Assembly: GCA_964200075.2 (NCBI GenBank)
Contig: CAXNAA020000292.1
Span: 1-23,032 of the forward strand
Direction: 5' to 3'
DNA from: Sphacelaria rigidula
Taxonomy: Eukaryota; Phaeophyceae; Sphacelariales
Length of the DNA stretch: 23,032 nt
Part shown: one piece after another, positions 1-11,899 of the stretch
Numbering within the stretch: the first letter of the stretch is position 1
Layout: each line of letters starts with the position of its first letter
The notes under the pieces: model-generated
Databases searched by the model: none
What the model saw: only the letters and a program-made list of their open reading frames with translations
What the model was told of the DNA's origin: nothing
Made by a program: the position numbers and the translations under genes

Positions 1-309
1 GTCCATGATTGTTGGCCATATCTGCTACCACAAGATGCGACGCACATTGGACGCAAATTGACGGTGCAGATAGATGCGTTTAGTTCGATTGAACAAGCCT
101 TGCAGAGCATTGTGATATTTGTCTGGTCTTGTTCTTGTTGTGGAAGTGTGTTGTGCAATATAACTTGACCTTACTTGGCTCCGAAGGTATGCGAAGAATG
201 AAAACTTCATTAACACGAATTTTGTTTTTTACATACTCTTGAGCTTATTTATTTTTCATCTCTTATTTCTCATTTCTATTTTATTTTATTCATTTATGGG
301 ATTTAGTAA

Positions 310-328
310 CCCCCCCCCCCCCCCCCCC
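310..328. repeat. C19 homopolymer
   Basis: An uninterrupted run of 19 C (G on the minus strand), followed by further C/G-rich sequence with CCCGGG twice within 35 bases. Two other long G tracts occur in the window, at 5449-5463 and 21865-21882. Exact length is likely polymorphic or error-prone. Confidence 0.9.
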
Positions 329-822
329 ACGTCCCGGGATCCCCAAATGTGCACCCCGGGCCCGAGCTTTTTTTTTGGGCACTCTCGGATGACATTCAAA
401 TCCCATTCAATGCCGTGAGCGATTCGAAAACCATTAATCTGTAACAAGCCAACGCTGGCAGCACGTGGGGATAATAGCGCGAAATTATTCACATCCGGAC
501 CCACAAGCACGCATGCACTTGAATTGCAAGCCATGATGTACTTTGTATTTCGTGGTCGCGGGAAACCGTTTGTTTGCTATTTTTGATTCCAGATGTGCTA
601 TGAAACGACAAACCTGGCATATATCCGCAAATATCCACAATATCTCTTCCAGGTGAAGTGACCACGAGTACTGTACTCTACTGTCTATACCTGTACTGTT
701 GTCAGGTGCAGACCTCAACCCTACTGTCATGTTGTTCGTAATCATGTAATAATAAGCATCTTTGTTATAAACTCACGATACAAAAAATGGTATAAACATA
801 GCCGGTAACGGCAAATTTCAAA

Positions 823-895
823 TAAACTGGATAAACTGGAGTCCTCATCACCAGTTCCAGTTTAGCTGCCAGTACAAACTGGACCAGTTCACAGC
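823..895. repeat. ACTGG/CCAGT inverted-repeat cluster
   Basis: Two direct TAAACTGG units (823-839) pair with an opposing copy at 851-864 (CCAGTTCCAGTTTA), giving a hairpin with a 3-base bulge. A second small hairpin (CCAGT acaa ACTGG) and AACTGGACCAGTT follow at 869-889. Related sequence with the same blocks (CCAGTTTA, AGCTGCCAGT, CCAGTTCACAGC) recurs at 21980-22019, so this is probably the end of a dispersed repeat. Function unknown. Confidence 0.6.
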
Positions 896-995
896 CGTAG
901 TTTTCGTTCCATCTATTCTGAGCGCCGGGCTACACGTTCCGGTATATGTGGGCGGCCCAGCCGGTGTCACACACGAGGAAGGTCAACACGGGAGC

Positions 996-1245
996 ATTTT
1001 TTTTTTGTTCTTCGTATCCGACCTTCCTTCTGCGGTGCTTGCCTTTTTTTTTCGCGAGAGAAGTTTAGCAGTCTTTTTCCCTCGTCGACCGTTAAGTCGA
1101 ATTTTGCGAACCCACGACATAGTCGCTGTCCACTGTTGTTGGGCATTGCGTGAGAAATATCCCAGATCACTCCGAGAATTAAACCCACGACCCAACCGTC
1201 AGAAGGTTTTGAGGTTGCCAACTGAGCCACCGGGGCGACCGGCTT
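996..1245 (-). mobile_element. tRNA-derived SINE-like element
   Basis: Read on the minus strand, about 1240-1170 looks like a decayed tRNA. It has a perfect A-box (TGGCTCAGTTGG), a possible anticodon arm (AACC, 7-base loop, GGTT) and a degenerate B-box (GTGGGTTTAATTC). The T stem does not pair, so it is not a working tRNA. A second B-box-like TCGTGGGTTCG lies at about 1100-1115. The sequence ends in an A10 tract at about 996-1005, as a SINE tail would. The plus-strand translation is typical antisense SINE sequence (ELNPRPNRQ, LPTEPPGR). No target-site duplication was found, so the boundaries are approximate. Confidence 0.55.
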
Positions 1246-1927
1246 ATATATCTAGTGAAGGAAAACATCTAGAGTGTGAGCCGAAGCGTTTCAAATCCCC
1301 ATCTCGAAACAAATCTATCCTGCAGTTCTTCGCGAGGTCATCACTTCTTCCCATTGAAGAATGCAAGATGCGACAACATCGTGCAGTTGGTGGGATGTAT
1401 TGGTGCGATCTACTCGATGTTTGTTGCGTTAACACTCTGAAGATACCTTGCTGGGAACAAACTCCTCTGTCATGTTCAATCTCAAACACGTACTCGCGCA
1501 AACACATTTTTTTCATGAAATGAAACCAGATTCGCCGTCGCTCCCCAGTGACGCCTTCAGGTTTAGTTACGTTGACCTAAAACACCGCGCTTCCATCCAT
1601 CGGCGGTAGGATCTCTCGGCTATACGGCCGGTTTGACACTACTCGTCCTTCAAGCTCCGTTATCAAGGCTCTGAGTTCGGCGATTTTTGTCTGTCAGCGG
1701 CAAGCGGGCCACAGGGTCGGGTTGATGGTAGGCACGCAGTGTAAGCGGTACGTTCCTGGTTAGCTCTTCGGTGTCGCGTGACGAGTAAGTGGAGAACGCA
1801 GAAGCTGCGTCTTCGCGTTCGGACGTTGACCCTTAGACCGGGAGAGTGGGTCATCCGTTGAATCGTCATCAATTTTACTTGGAAAAAGAACGCATGATCC
1901 AGATGAACTACCCTCGCGGTTTACGCG

Positions 1928-2218
1928 TTAACTCTGCGGGTAAAATTGTTTTTTGTTGACGGCGCACTGTAGCCCCGCCGACAAGAAGAGAGGGTTGTTA
2001 GCGTCCAGCGAAGACCTGTATCTCTGTGGAGACAAGCCCGCTCTGTACGTAATTATTGATCGATAGCATGTTTTCACCTTGTTGCCTTCAAGCGCCTTTG
2101 CTGGGTCATCCTCGCTAGTCTCGGGTTGGTCGCCTACCGAAACTATGGCCGTGGACATGGTGAGTTTTGTCGTATCCCTTTTCTTGGCAGAAGCCCCGAA
2201 GCGTTTGAGCATGTTGAC
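1928..2218 (-). CDS. CFAP57: CFAP57 proposed C-terminal exons 22-23
   Basis: Lower-confidence 3' end of the gene. Exon 22 (2078-2218) starts after CAG and ends before GTGAAA. It is 141 bases, phase 0 at both ends, and encodes a basic then acidic stretch ([12 protein letters not shown], then [16 protein letters not shown]). Exon 23 (1928-2023) follows a CCACAG acceptor, stays in phase and ends at a TAA. Neither matches the conserved family C-terminus by eye; support is splice-site quality, phase and position. The family tail (an IEMQRLEIQRLR-like helix in human) was not found, so more exons, or a shorter or divergent tail, are possible. Confidence 0.5.
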   Translation of the reverse strand, partial: VNMLKRFGASAKKRDTTKLTMSTAIVSVGDQPETSEDDPAKALEGNKVKTCYRSIITYRAGLSPQRYRSSLDANNPLFLSAGLQCAVNKKQFYPQS

Positions 2219-5200
2219 CTGGTGAGAGCAAGTACCGATTTGGCCGAAAATACTATCGCCACTTACACAAAAAACAGCGATGGCACGTGTGCAGTACACT
2301 CATCACCACACTTGACCGTTATGCAATTTTTAGGTTTGTGTCAAGAAATTCCTTTATATCAACTTCCGGTGGATTACATCAAAATCCGAAACTTACCACC
2401 GGTTTGTCCCATCTCATACGCAGCGAAGTGGAACAAAACAAAAATTCATCAGTTTGTTTCAATGCATCTGTCGCATTGTTCATCCTCTCAATGCTTCTTG
2501 TTGTAATGGTAACCCAATCACTTGACATCATGATCGGGCAAGATCACATCCATCGACAGCGCAATGTGCTCATGGTGTCTGTTGTATCTGAGCTCTACTC
2601 ACGCCGAAGTACATTGGACACGTAGTCGAGAGCTGCTTCTCAGGGATGCCTCTTCCGAAAACCGTGCTAAATCGAGAGATTTAGTGGGGGGAAAAGCGTT
2701 TTCCCCAGTTTCTGCACCAAGTCAGTTCAAGTTTTCTGAAATCGCGACTACACCCTTGCTCTGAGTTCAGTGACGCAGATCGTTCTCACTTTGGTCAGCT
2801 TAAGTTTAGCGGTGGCTTGATAACTTGGATTTATATTACACCCTTCCCACCCTCCCGTTTTGGGATAAAATGGAATATGATGCTGCTTTTCAGAGGCATC
2901 AAACGATACCCCTTGAATTCATAACCCTTTCACCCATCCCTTTGAGAGACCTGAGCAGCGTTAGCAGTCCCACTTTTGAGCTCCGACGTGGTCATTCAAG
3001 TGTTACGTGTTGGTAGCAGCAAGTCATCTAGGAGTAGGTGGATATCATGATTCGCCGGCCATAGAGTGGGGCACGTAGATAAGTGTTGGGTTAATATGGG
3101 TGTAATGCATTCAAAATTATTCCGGATAGTAGAGTTCAGTCAAGGCAGGGATAACCGAACCCATGAGATCACCTGTGCTTCGAGTACACGTTTAGCCGCC
3201 TTGTTGTGCCCTCGTTGCATATTGATTTCCTTAATCAGTAGCATGTTATCTTGCATCACCTGCCGAAGAACCGTGTACCACGACCAGGTCATCCTCAGTC
3301 CACGTGCAACGGGTTCAACAACAGGAATTTAGTGCCAACAGCGACAGTCTGACGTGTCGACAACATGTATTTACGTACTTGAGTTGCCACCTGGTGGTGT
3401 TGGCCAGCTCCCTTGGACTCACAGATCTAACTCGCGAAGACTTACTGTTTCACTCGGTACTCCAGCCAGTAGCAGTTAGACGTACACTGGGGAATAGTTC
3501 ACCTGTGACTGCGGTGCTTAAACAACGGGGTAGGACTCGGAGATTCAGAGCGCATTCTCCATGCATTCATTTTGTACAAGGGGCGCGGTGTCCCAAACTC
3601 TTACAGGTGACAACCTATGGAAATGGCCAAGTGCAGCCTAGAGACGCATAAGACTGGTGGAAGTAGTGGGCTCAGACACGATAGGTTACTCAAGGGCAAC
3701 AGGGGTTTCAATAGCACATGACAGGGAAATCAACGAGTCCCCTTTACAGGAACAAAACACAGTCACGGGTAGCCTTCGCGAACCAACCCATGCACGCGTA
3801 AGGACAGGTGAAGAGCAATCAGGCGAGGCGAAAACCGCACCAAGGACAGTAGAGAATGGACCGAGCAAGGCATCGAATCGATTTGCCTCAACGTGTAATT
3901 AAAAAAAAAGTAATCGACTCAGAGTGAAGGCGGGATGTGTACGCCAGCCGCGGCTCAGGCGTGGCTGTTGCATCCACAGATGCATCTCATGCTATTTGAC
4001 GAGAAAGGTGGCCACAGAGATACACTGCCACCTTTTGACAACGAGTCCTTCATATCGACGTGGGCGTTGTGATACCCTACCCATCAAATGAAGGGCTATC
4101 CGATAGCCACACATGCTCACTTCTTGACTGATTATCGCTCCTTGCTCATGGAAAATAACATGAGGAGTAGGACCCGATACGAGAAACCACCCACCCACCC
4201 GACAATGTGTTAGCGTATAGACCCCCGAGATGGACGGTGAGTGTATTTGACTACCCACACTTCCCCGCGTGCAACGAGACCCCCGTGTGTTGCTATTGAT
4301 GTTCAAGGACAAAACACTCGGGGTACTCTCCGCACGAGGAAGTTAGCACAATAACCCACGCGGCCGGTACATCCCCAGAATCATCACATACATACTCTAT
4401 GTGCACTATTGTACTTTGTCTAGTACAAGCAATGCATTGTGCTCGCCTTAACATTCTCCGTGCGGTGGCTGTTGACATCTGTGATGAACTTGTGGTGCAA
4501 ATAGTGCAGGCTGGACTCTAGGTACTCCTGGATAGACGAGCACGGCAGTTGCAGGATCGGTTCGGTTGCGTGATAGAACGAGAACATGGTGTAATTTTCA
4601 AGTTGATTTCTACTTGCAGCGTGTTTGGTTCTAGTGACAACGTGCTCTCCACTCAAAGCAGGGGTTTGTGCCCTGGACAGATTGTGATAACATTCCTCCG
4701 CCAAAGCTAGAGTAAGCTCTTGCATCACTCTTTCAGCCAGCGAGTACGCGGGGGTATACATACATGGAGTCTGTTTGTCAGCAACCCATTGGAACAAGGA
4801 GATCCTTCGGGGAGAGTTATCCAGAGACGAGAGAGACAAGAGAGACCTACCAGGCAGTACAGTACTTTTTGTGGACGAACGAGACGTTCGCCACTGTTAC
4901 TTGGGCTGCATCACCCCCCCCCTTTACCCGCCTTGTGTCGGTGGTACTCATGCACCACGTTCGCATCTATTTCACTTCGTGGAAGGTCCACGTCCACGTT
5001 CGCTCTGTACATGGACGACACGTGTTCCCGCAGTGCGGCCGGATCTTGAATATGCTGTACGCACTCGTGCAACTCTTTCTGCCACGTCAGGAAGGGTAAG
5101 CAATGTGCAACGTCAGCAAAATGCAACGCACGAGACGGGCAACAACTCTGAGCAATGTAAACAGCAAGGGACTGCACAAAAATACTCCCAGTGACGTTCT

Positions 5201-8200
5201 TGAAAACGCCCAGGGAGCGCCACGCGGACGTCCTCGTTTTGTGCTCGCTGCCACATAAATAAACGGAGACGGCGTGAGCAGCACAGCACCACCCGACACG
5301 GAACGGCATACCTGAAGTCTCCCACGCGAAGCCTCTTGATCAGCAATTCGTTTCCTCTGATCCAAGTTTTGTGCCTGCATTTCATCGAGCTTTTGCCGCA
5401 GCTCTCCAATGAGAAGATCTAATTGGGCGTTGCTGTTATGAAACTGCAGGGGGGGGGGGGGGGCGAACGTGAGCGCACAAGGTTTTGCAACTACCGTCGG
5501 GCCCTGCATGAACGAGGCACTACAATACAATTAAAGTGTTGGTGTGGAGCTATGACACATCGAACAGGGACGATACAGGAGCCTTGAAACTACAATATAC
5601 AGCGCCTACTCATAACTCCCCTTGCAGTTTCTTGCGCACCCACCTGCTCGAGTTCTTTGTCCATCTCTTTTATTTGTTCCTTCATGCTGCCGATTTCCGT
5701 CTCGCGCGGCTCAATTTGGCGTTTCAGTTCTTTGATCTTGAAATCGAGCACGAACTTGAATTTTTCGAGCTGCGGAACGCATGGAAACCAATGAGATGTT
5801 CACATGAAGGTACGTTGGTCCCAGAAGGCAAGGCATAGACGCAGTAGCAATAACCATTCCTTCAGAGACTACTTCGTAACTCTCTCCCACATAGAGTACA
5901 TGCAGCACCACCCACTCGCAGTACGTACGACGCACCTCTTGGTTCTTTTTCTTCAGCTCATAAATTTTCTTCTCCTTTTCGCCGATGGTATCATCTCTGC
6001 ACTTGATTTCTCGTTTATGTGCCGCGATTTCCCTTTCTAATCCCTTGATCTTTTGCTGCAGATCCTTCTCTTTCTCGTGAAGCCCTCTGATCTCTTCCTG
6101 GTCATGTGAGCAGACACTGATTTTTTTCGTGTGCCGCTAGGGAATGTTCAACTGTAGCATATGCAATCGTGTACGTCGCCCCCAAGCAAGTCGTTGTGCA
6201 ATGTCATTGGTGATGATGTTAGAACGTCACAACCGGATGTAGCGTGCCGCTCTCGATTTCTGTGCGTTGAATCTCACCTTTTGGTCCTCAATGTCCTTCG
6301 TCAGTACAGTGAATTTCTTCTTCATGATACCATTTTCTCCTTTATACCTCAACGTTGCCTCCCGCTCGGCTGAAAGTTGGCTTTCAAAACGATGTCTTCA
6401 GTAGTACAGTTTACGTGACGAGGCGACATTGAAGTGAGGGTGCGGCAACGGAAAGGGAATACAACGATGAGTAACGTCTTCAGATATTTGTACTGCGTAG
6501 GCATAATCTCTGAATCAAATTGTATGCCACGCATGGCACCCACCGCAAGTTGTCTATCTCGGTGTCGATATCATCCTCCACTTGATGCTTTGTCTCGGTA
6601 AACTCTCTGTCAAGCTCAGTCTTCTCTTCGTGCAGGTGGATGCGCAGGTGGCGATCCTCCCCGAGCTTCTGTTCAAACTCTTCCGTTAGCTCCGCAACGT
6701 ATCTGCAGAAGGGTCGTGGTTTTTGTGACAATTTCGTAGCGATTTTCACAGCATGGCCATACAATCAAAAGATTCGACCGAGATGAGGGTCGTGTACCAG
6801 AGATCCCATCGTAACCTGCTGTTCGCGTGCCAAAAGGGACGCGACGAACGCCGAGAATGAGCATAGCGCCATCCATTAAGGGGTCGGACGGGACATGCGG
6901 TGTACATCGATCGCCAACCTTGATTGCGAAGTTGATCTTATACCTGCCTGCCCAACATGCAAGCGGGTGCGAAACCGCATCGCACAACGATGCGTGCCCT
7001 ACCTTTCGTGTGTCGTAACGAGAAGCTGCTGTTGTTCGTCCCATCGCTCCTGCTGCATATTCCGCTCTTGTACAAGTGCCTGTTGGGTGTGATGGACCTT
7101 GTAAGGACTTGACAAGCCTCTGCAAGACAACAGCGTCGGGGGCCAGGATACGCTGAAGTTGTGACGGGGCAACAAAATAAAGTACACTAACGACTACAGC
7201 TTCCAACGATATCCTTCGTAGCCCCTAGTCACCTGATATCGCTCGACCTCGCCCATAATCGTCTGTTGGTATGCGTTTTCAAGTTCTTGAAGCTCGTGCT
7301 GGTGCTTTTCGTCCATTTCCCTCAAGCGCGCTTCGTACTCCATCTCAAGATCGCTCTTTTCTTCCCTGGGACAGCGAAGGGTTGAAGTCTTGAGATGAAA
7401 AAGGTGCAGCAGGGATGACTACCTTCTGTCTGGCTCTCACGTCCACGCAGTTGCTAACCCACTTGTACACGATGAAGCGACCGAATTGGAGCTGGCAATG
7501 CTTCGAGCATCGTGCTCGACACCCGAAAGTGCGACACCGTAATCCATCCCTTTCTCCGGAAAAGTCACCGCCACCTACCTTCCCACGCACCTACCTCAGC
7601 AACTCGAACTTATTCTTGCTTTGCTCCAGGTCCTGGGTGAACCTTTCCGTGATTTCCTGTGCGTTAGTGCAGCGGGTGCGAAAGTGCCGATCTGGTCGTC
7701 GGAGTAAATAGGGATTGTTTGTCTGCTGCGGCGAAATGTCACTCATGGCAAGAGCGACTTGGTGCATGTGAATAGGACACACACACATACCTTAATTTTC
7801 TCGGAGTAATTCATGTCCTTCAGCCGGAGCTGGTATTCGTTGTGAAGGGCCAACTCGTCCACCTTGTTTTTGAGCTCCACCATGAGAGTGTTTTTATCTT
7901 CGAGATTGCTCCGTGTAACGAGAATCTCCTGCACATCGTTAGCGAATGCACGACCATGACCGTGTGAGATGATCAGCAAGCCAAACATTATTTTGGCCGT
8001 GCAAGGTGGACATCGGCCGGGTAAACCACGGGAGCGGCCAAGGCAGGTCCATTGTCAGGGCGATCACTCAAGATTAGTGGAGTACCGTACTTGCTTATCG
8101 AGCGCTACTGAAGAAATATTGTTCCGGTATGTCTCACGGATCAACCCTCGTAGCTAGTCGGCTTGTACAACGCAACTGTGGGATGCGTGTAAGAGCAGTA

Positions 8201-11200
8201 GAGGAACTGGCCATATTTTGGACAAGTACAAGCATCAGATCCGAACAGGTACGGATAGGAAAGACGGCGGAGATCGTATGATCTAGCCTGGCGTGGGGAG
8301 ACTTCAACGAGTGCTTTTTCGATGTCACACCTCCGAGGCTGCAAGATGTTGCAGCTCGCCCCCGCCTAGTTTGGAGTTTGATGGACCTCGATCTTGTCGA
8401 TCTCGCACATCAAATACGAAAACACAGCCGGCCTCATCCGCTGCTAGCAAAAACTGATCGTCGTGAGTTATGCACAAGCGTGTTACCGATGTGCCGACAC
8501 ATATGTACTGGTGGCCCAGAAAACGCGCGAGAGGACAGCCGATGAAGGGCAAAGGTGCAGACATGGTCATAGCGTCGGTTGACAAAAATACAGAGAGTGC
8601 GATGAAGCAAAGCGTTCATCATGGCCATTTTTTCAGTACCGTTTGGGTCAACCGCTCCCGCTATAGACAACTCCAATATTGCCTCGAAGGCTATCTACAA
8701 AACAAGCTCAAAAATACCTCCAAATAATCTCCGGTCAGCGGAAAACTGTACGCTCGAACGCAGCCCGGCTTGCCGGCTTCCGAAGTTCCTGCGAACATCA
8801 TGTGTTCTGAGTTGGAAAGTACGATCTGGCCAAGGATAACTCCGGTATTGAGCTCCTTGATAACTTGTAGATCAGGCACCTCCAGCTCTTTCAGCATTCG
8901 ATCATTACCCACAGTGAAGACCGATTCCTTGGTGCTGCTCGTGCGAGGGGTAGGGAGGTCTTGATTACATGGGAGTCGGCCCTCTCAATCCCTAGATCAC
9001 AGAGATTTGCACGGAAGACTATACAGCATGCATTCAACTATCCATATCATTTCCAGATACAGGTCTGACCTGAGAGCGCAGCTGTACGCTGTCCCCTTTT
9101 GGACGAACTCGCCCAGTCGCTTGGCCTCGTCAACGTCCCACTGATACACGGCCCCATCTTGGCCGCAACTTAGCAAGGTTTGGTCCTGGATCCCCCAGAA
9201 AAGATGGCGAACCTGGTATAATGATTTTAGTACGTCCGGTGCAGATGTATGTATGTTAGTAAAGGCAGAAATACAACCACGAGCGGCTTAGATAAATGAA
9301 ATGCACACGCGCGATAAAAAGGATATCTTCGTCACCTTGCTGTTATGACCGCGAAGATCCGCCAGTTTTTCGTACGTGTTGAAATCGAAGATGGTGATGA
9401 CGTTCCCATTGACCGCCGCCAGCATGCTTCCGCCGTTGCTATACTTGACTTCTCGGCACTGCTTGATGGCAATTTCGTGGCACGTCCTTACGTCGTCCAT
9501 CAGTAGATTCATTAGCCGAAGCTTGTCTGCGAACCCCACAACAATGTGTAGCCCTGACGGATGCAGTGCAAGGCTGAACGGCTCTTCCTGGAATATCTTC
9601 CAAATGTCTAATCGCTGCTCCACAATGTTCCACACGCGTACTGTACGGTCCATACCACAGGTTGCGACAAGCGGTTTACGAACACAGGTGTCCATACCCG
9701 TGATGCCACCCGCGTTTACACCCGGTCCATGGAACAGGGATATTACGGGCTTCACGTCGCTGTCCTTGATGTGCTGGTTCGTGATTTTCACCTCAAACAG
9801 CTGGTTTTCATCTGTCACAGCGCATAGCCTGTCTTCACTTGGACACAACGCAAGGCTTATCTGCTCCATACCACAACAAGCAATGGGTGGTAAGCATCGT
9901 CAGTGTGTGTGAAGCAGTCGTCAACAACTTCAGTTGGCTCCGACAGCGCTATGTGGATTACGTATTTTCCGCTTCAATAGCCGGTGGTGGGTATAGATAG
10001 GCGCCGTTCCACACTGCTCGTGATGACGAAAACCTGAAGATCTGCATCTCTCGCTGGCTATACCCGTGTAGCTCACCACAGCAGCCGTGGTGTCCACGCG
10101 CCACGTTTGCTTGCATTCGAACATTTTCGTCGGGCTCGGGTTCTCCGCGTGGTTCATCACGTACAGGTATAATCCTCCCTCTGAGCATCCTGCGATGAAA
10201 CCCTGCGAGGTATACAGCGATAAACGTAGTGACGAGACTGACGGCGTTGAAAGGCGTATTCAGAGCAAGGATAAACCATGCAGAACATGCGGTTTGGACG
10301 ATTGGGCTATTTTTCGACAGAGCTAGGCAGCAGATATGTAAAGAGGAAGGATGGGGCTGTTCCAATTCAATCCTACATTGGGGGTAATATCTTTCACACC
10401 ATGAATATCTGGTCAAGTCGGCAAATAGAGGAGTAACCAGAAACGGCAGCCAAGGCGTACCTGTGAGTAGGCCAGCAGCGAAGTGACTTTGATGTCTACG
10501 CCAGGGGCGCCCACCAAGTAGCATACGAAATCACCAGACCTGAAAAGGACCAACTGTCCAGTCTCGGTGCCCAGCACAAGGTGATCCTCTGGTTGCTTCA
10601 ACCACGTATGAGACAAAAAATTGTGCTTCTTCACCCTTGGTGCCGTCATGGCCCGCAAGTCTCCTTCCGTCACGCGGTAAAATTGGAACGTGGAGTTTCC
10701 ACACACGCAGGCAAGTGAAGTATCTACAGGACTAAAGCTGACCTGCACCATTTTTAACACGTTAGAGCGCGAGCAGGACGTACAACCGTAGCATAAACTT
10801 TCGAAACACAGCAGAAGTCAAGCTTCGCAGCACATTATTATGTGGTCCTTCTCACCCCTGGGCAATGCATGCTCAATAGTTGCAATAATTGAACAAACGT
10901 ACTACAGTAGTATAATACCTTAAGCACAGGGACTATCGTCGAGGATTATGAATTGTCCAGGGTGTGCTCCGTTTAAAAACTACCGACAGTATTGTACAAC
11001 GGTAGAGGATGCTTAGTGCAAACGCCACAGTATTCATTGTACATTTTCTTGTACTCTGGAATACCGGATCGACAATACTTGCAGGTCAATTTGCAATTCT
11101 GTCCTTTGTACCAGACGGTCACCGAATGTTTTTTCTTCAGAAATGTTGGATAAAAAAACGAAAATATACCGCAAAAAATTCACGCAACACCTACATGTGC

Positions 11201-11899
11201 GATTGCAGTGCTACATTTGGTGAAACCTTCAGCGTTCGCACTTTGGTACTGGAGAACGGTTCTCACGTGGATCACCCTGGATCATGGATCACCTGGTAGA
11301 TGGAAAGTGTCTCAGATGTGCGGATCTTCGCGAGAGGACGCGCTTTTGCCCAATTCCACAAGACTAGATTCCAGTGCGGTGCTCCACTCTGAGAAAGCAA
11401 TAAGTTGCTGTCATGGCTGAATGCCAAGCTGATGCATCGATTTCCGTCTCCCTCTATGTGCAATACCTTGCGTACCCGTAGAGTGCGAAGATCGGATACC
11501 GACACCTAGAGTAGAGGGTACGGTGTGCGGATGTGAGCGATAAGAACGGACTTGCTGTTTTTCACTGTATTCGTGTGTGTTGTTGAGCTGCTGAGTGAGG
11601 TGTGTATGATTCCACCCATTCGGTAGAATCGACCGACAGGCACGTTTCTTACGCACCGTGGATTTCTCGCCATCTTCTGCGAGTGCTACAAAGCGCGCAG
11701 ATGGACAGAGTGACATCGCTGTGATGAGGTCCGAAGTGTCTGAGCCATGGATGAAGCGCTGCTGCCCCTCAAGAATGTTGTAGATTACGATGTTGTGACC
11801 TGCGACGTATACAATTGTGGCTTGATCACAAAACGCAATTGCGTTAGAGCGACTGCCCTGTATTCCGAACACGAACCTATGAGATAGGCATGACGCCAT
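1928..11899 (-). CDS. CFAP57: CFAP57 (WDR65/FAP57) axonemal WD40-coiled-coil protein, 23 exons
   Basis: Known role: FAP57/CFAP57 binds axonemal doublets and is needed for a subset of inner dynein arms; human CFAP57 defects cause ciliary dyskinesia. Exons (plus-strand coordinates, 5' to 3'): 11657-11899, 11293-11505, 10461-10742, 10077-10202, 9336-9860, 9070-9212, 8718-8937, 8331-8507, 7791-7928, 7595-7656, 7233-7365, 7003-7097, 6544-6702, 6278-6395, 5936-6097, 5644-5769, 5312-5443, 5196-5247, 4932-5074, 4447-4527, 3173-3259, 2078-2218, 1928-2023. They join in frame to about 1217 aa; human is about 1250. WD40 repeats fill residues 1 to about 640 ([30 protein letters not shown]). A coiled coil runs from about 645 to 1139 and includes the family signature [27 protein letters not shown] and LIKEIN. 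Eighteen of 22 introns are phase 0. Introns 19 and 20 appear to be GC-AG. Exon 7 has a GAGCAG tandem acceptor, so its start may be 8934. The start is the ATG at 11899. Family assignment is firm; the last two exons are less so. Confidence 0.92.
2219..3172 (-). other. CFAP57 intron 21 (954 bases)
   Basis: Lies between GTGATC (donor at 3172) and a CAG acceptor at 2219. No repeat or nested gene is seen. A minus-strand LKLTK-encoding patch at 2790-2804, followed by GTGAGA, resembles the family's LKLTK motif, but no acceptor puts it in frame with exon 21. Confidence 0.5.
3260..4446 (-). other. CFAP57 intron 20 (about 1.2 kb)
   Basis: Joins the exon ending HRTENVK at 4447 to the exon starting VMQDN at 3259. 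The donor is GC (AAG|GCGAGC). Several short plus-strand frames cross this intron (for example 3304-3651 and 3657-3902), but none shows a domain or plausible gene structure. Confidence 0.6.
5449..5463 (-). repeat. G15/C15 homopolymer forming a splice-acceptor pyrimidine tract
   Basis: On the minus strand this is C15 directly followed by TGCAG and exon 17 of CFAP57 (first codon TTT at 5443). The homopolymer therefore sits exactly where the polypyrimidine tract of intron 16 is needed. The plus-strand run is 15 G. Confidence 0.85.
7929..8330 (-). other. CFAP57 intron 8 (402 bases)
   Basis: Separates the last WD40 exon (ending HLAASE) from the first coiled-coil exon (starting EILVTR). It falls close to the domain boundary. 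Nothing else is seen in it. Confidence 0.75.
10743..11292 (-). other. CFAP57 intron 2 (550 bases)
   Basis: GT-AG, phase 0, between exons ending SIYQ and starting VSFSP, which rejoin a conserved family motif exactly. Holds the hAT-like MITE at 10853-10966. The remainder is AT-rich with several GTAC-containing short palindromes. Confidence 0.8.
10853..10966. mobile_element. hAT-like MITE, copy 1
   Basis: 114 bases bounded by imperfect inverted ends: CACCCCTGGGCAATGCAT on the left, and on the right the reverse complement of CACACCCTGGACAATTCAT. The flanking octamers GTCCTTCT and CTCCGTTT agree at 5 of 8 positions, consistent with a decayed target-site duplication. It shares its terminal sequence with copies at 13510-13645 and 16913-16987. 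It has no coding capacity. Confidence 0.65.

Larger units (their letters stand above)
1..1927. other. Intergenic region 3' of CFAP57
   Basis: No convincing gene is seen in either strand. Open frames here are short, and the longest (plus strand, 948-1523) is the antisense of a SINE-like repeat. The stretch holds a C19 tract, a cluster of ACTGG/CCAGT repeats near 823-895 and the SINE-like element at about 996-1245. The rest (about 1250-1927) shows nothing I recognise. It would contain the 3' end of the CFAP57 transcript, but no AATAAA-type signal is obvious just beyond the proposed stop. Confidence 0.6.

Noticed and set aside
948-1523. 191-codon plus-strand open frame
   Set aside because: Its translation is the antisense of the tRNA-derived SINE-like element plus flank, with homopolymer-coded Phe runs and no domain.
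2790-2804. Minus-strand LKLTK patch before GTGAGA, resembling a conserved CFAP57 motif
   Set aside because: No acceptor gives the right phase after exon 21 except by invoking a 9-base microexon; probably chance, though not excluded.
4928-5074. Exon 19 ending at a GT donor (GCGG|GTAAAG) with exon 20 starting at 4517
   Set aside because: It keeps frame but removes two conserved-length residues; the GC donor version gives exact alignment. Kept only as an alternative.
6673-7206. 177-codon minus-strand open frame
   Set aside because: It runs through introns and the wrong frame of CFAP57 exons 12 and 13; the correct frames match the coiled coil.
9958-10524. 188-codon minus-strand open frame
   Set aside because: Covers an intron and an out-of-frame reading of exons 3-4; the in-frame exon 4 (10077-10202) fits the family better.
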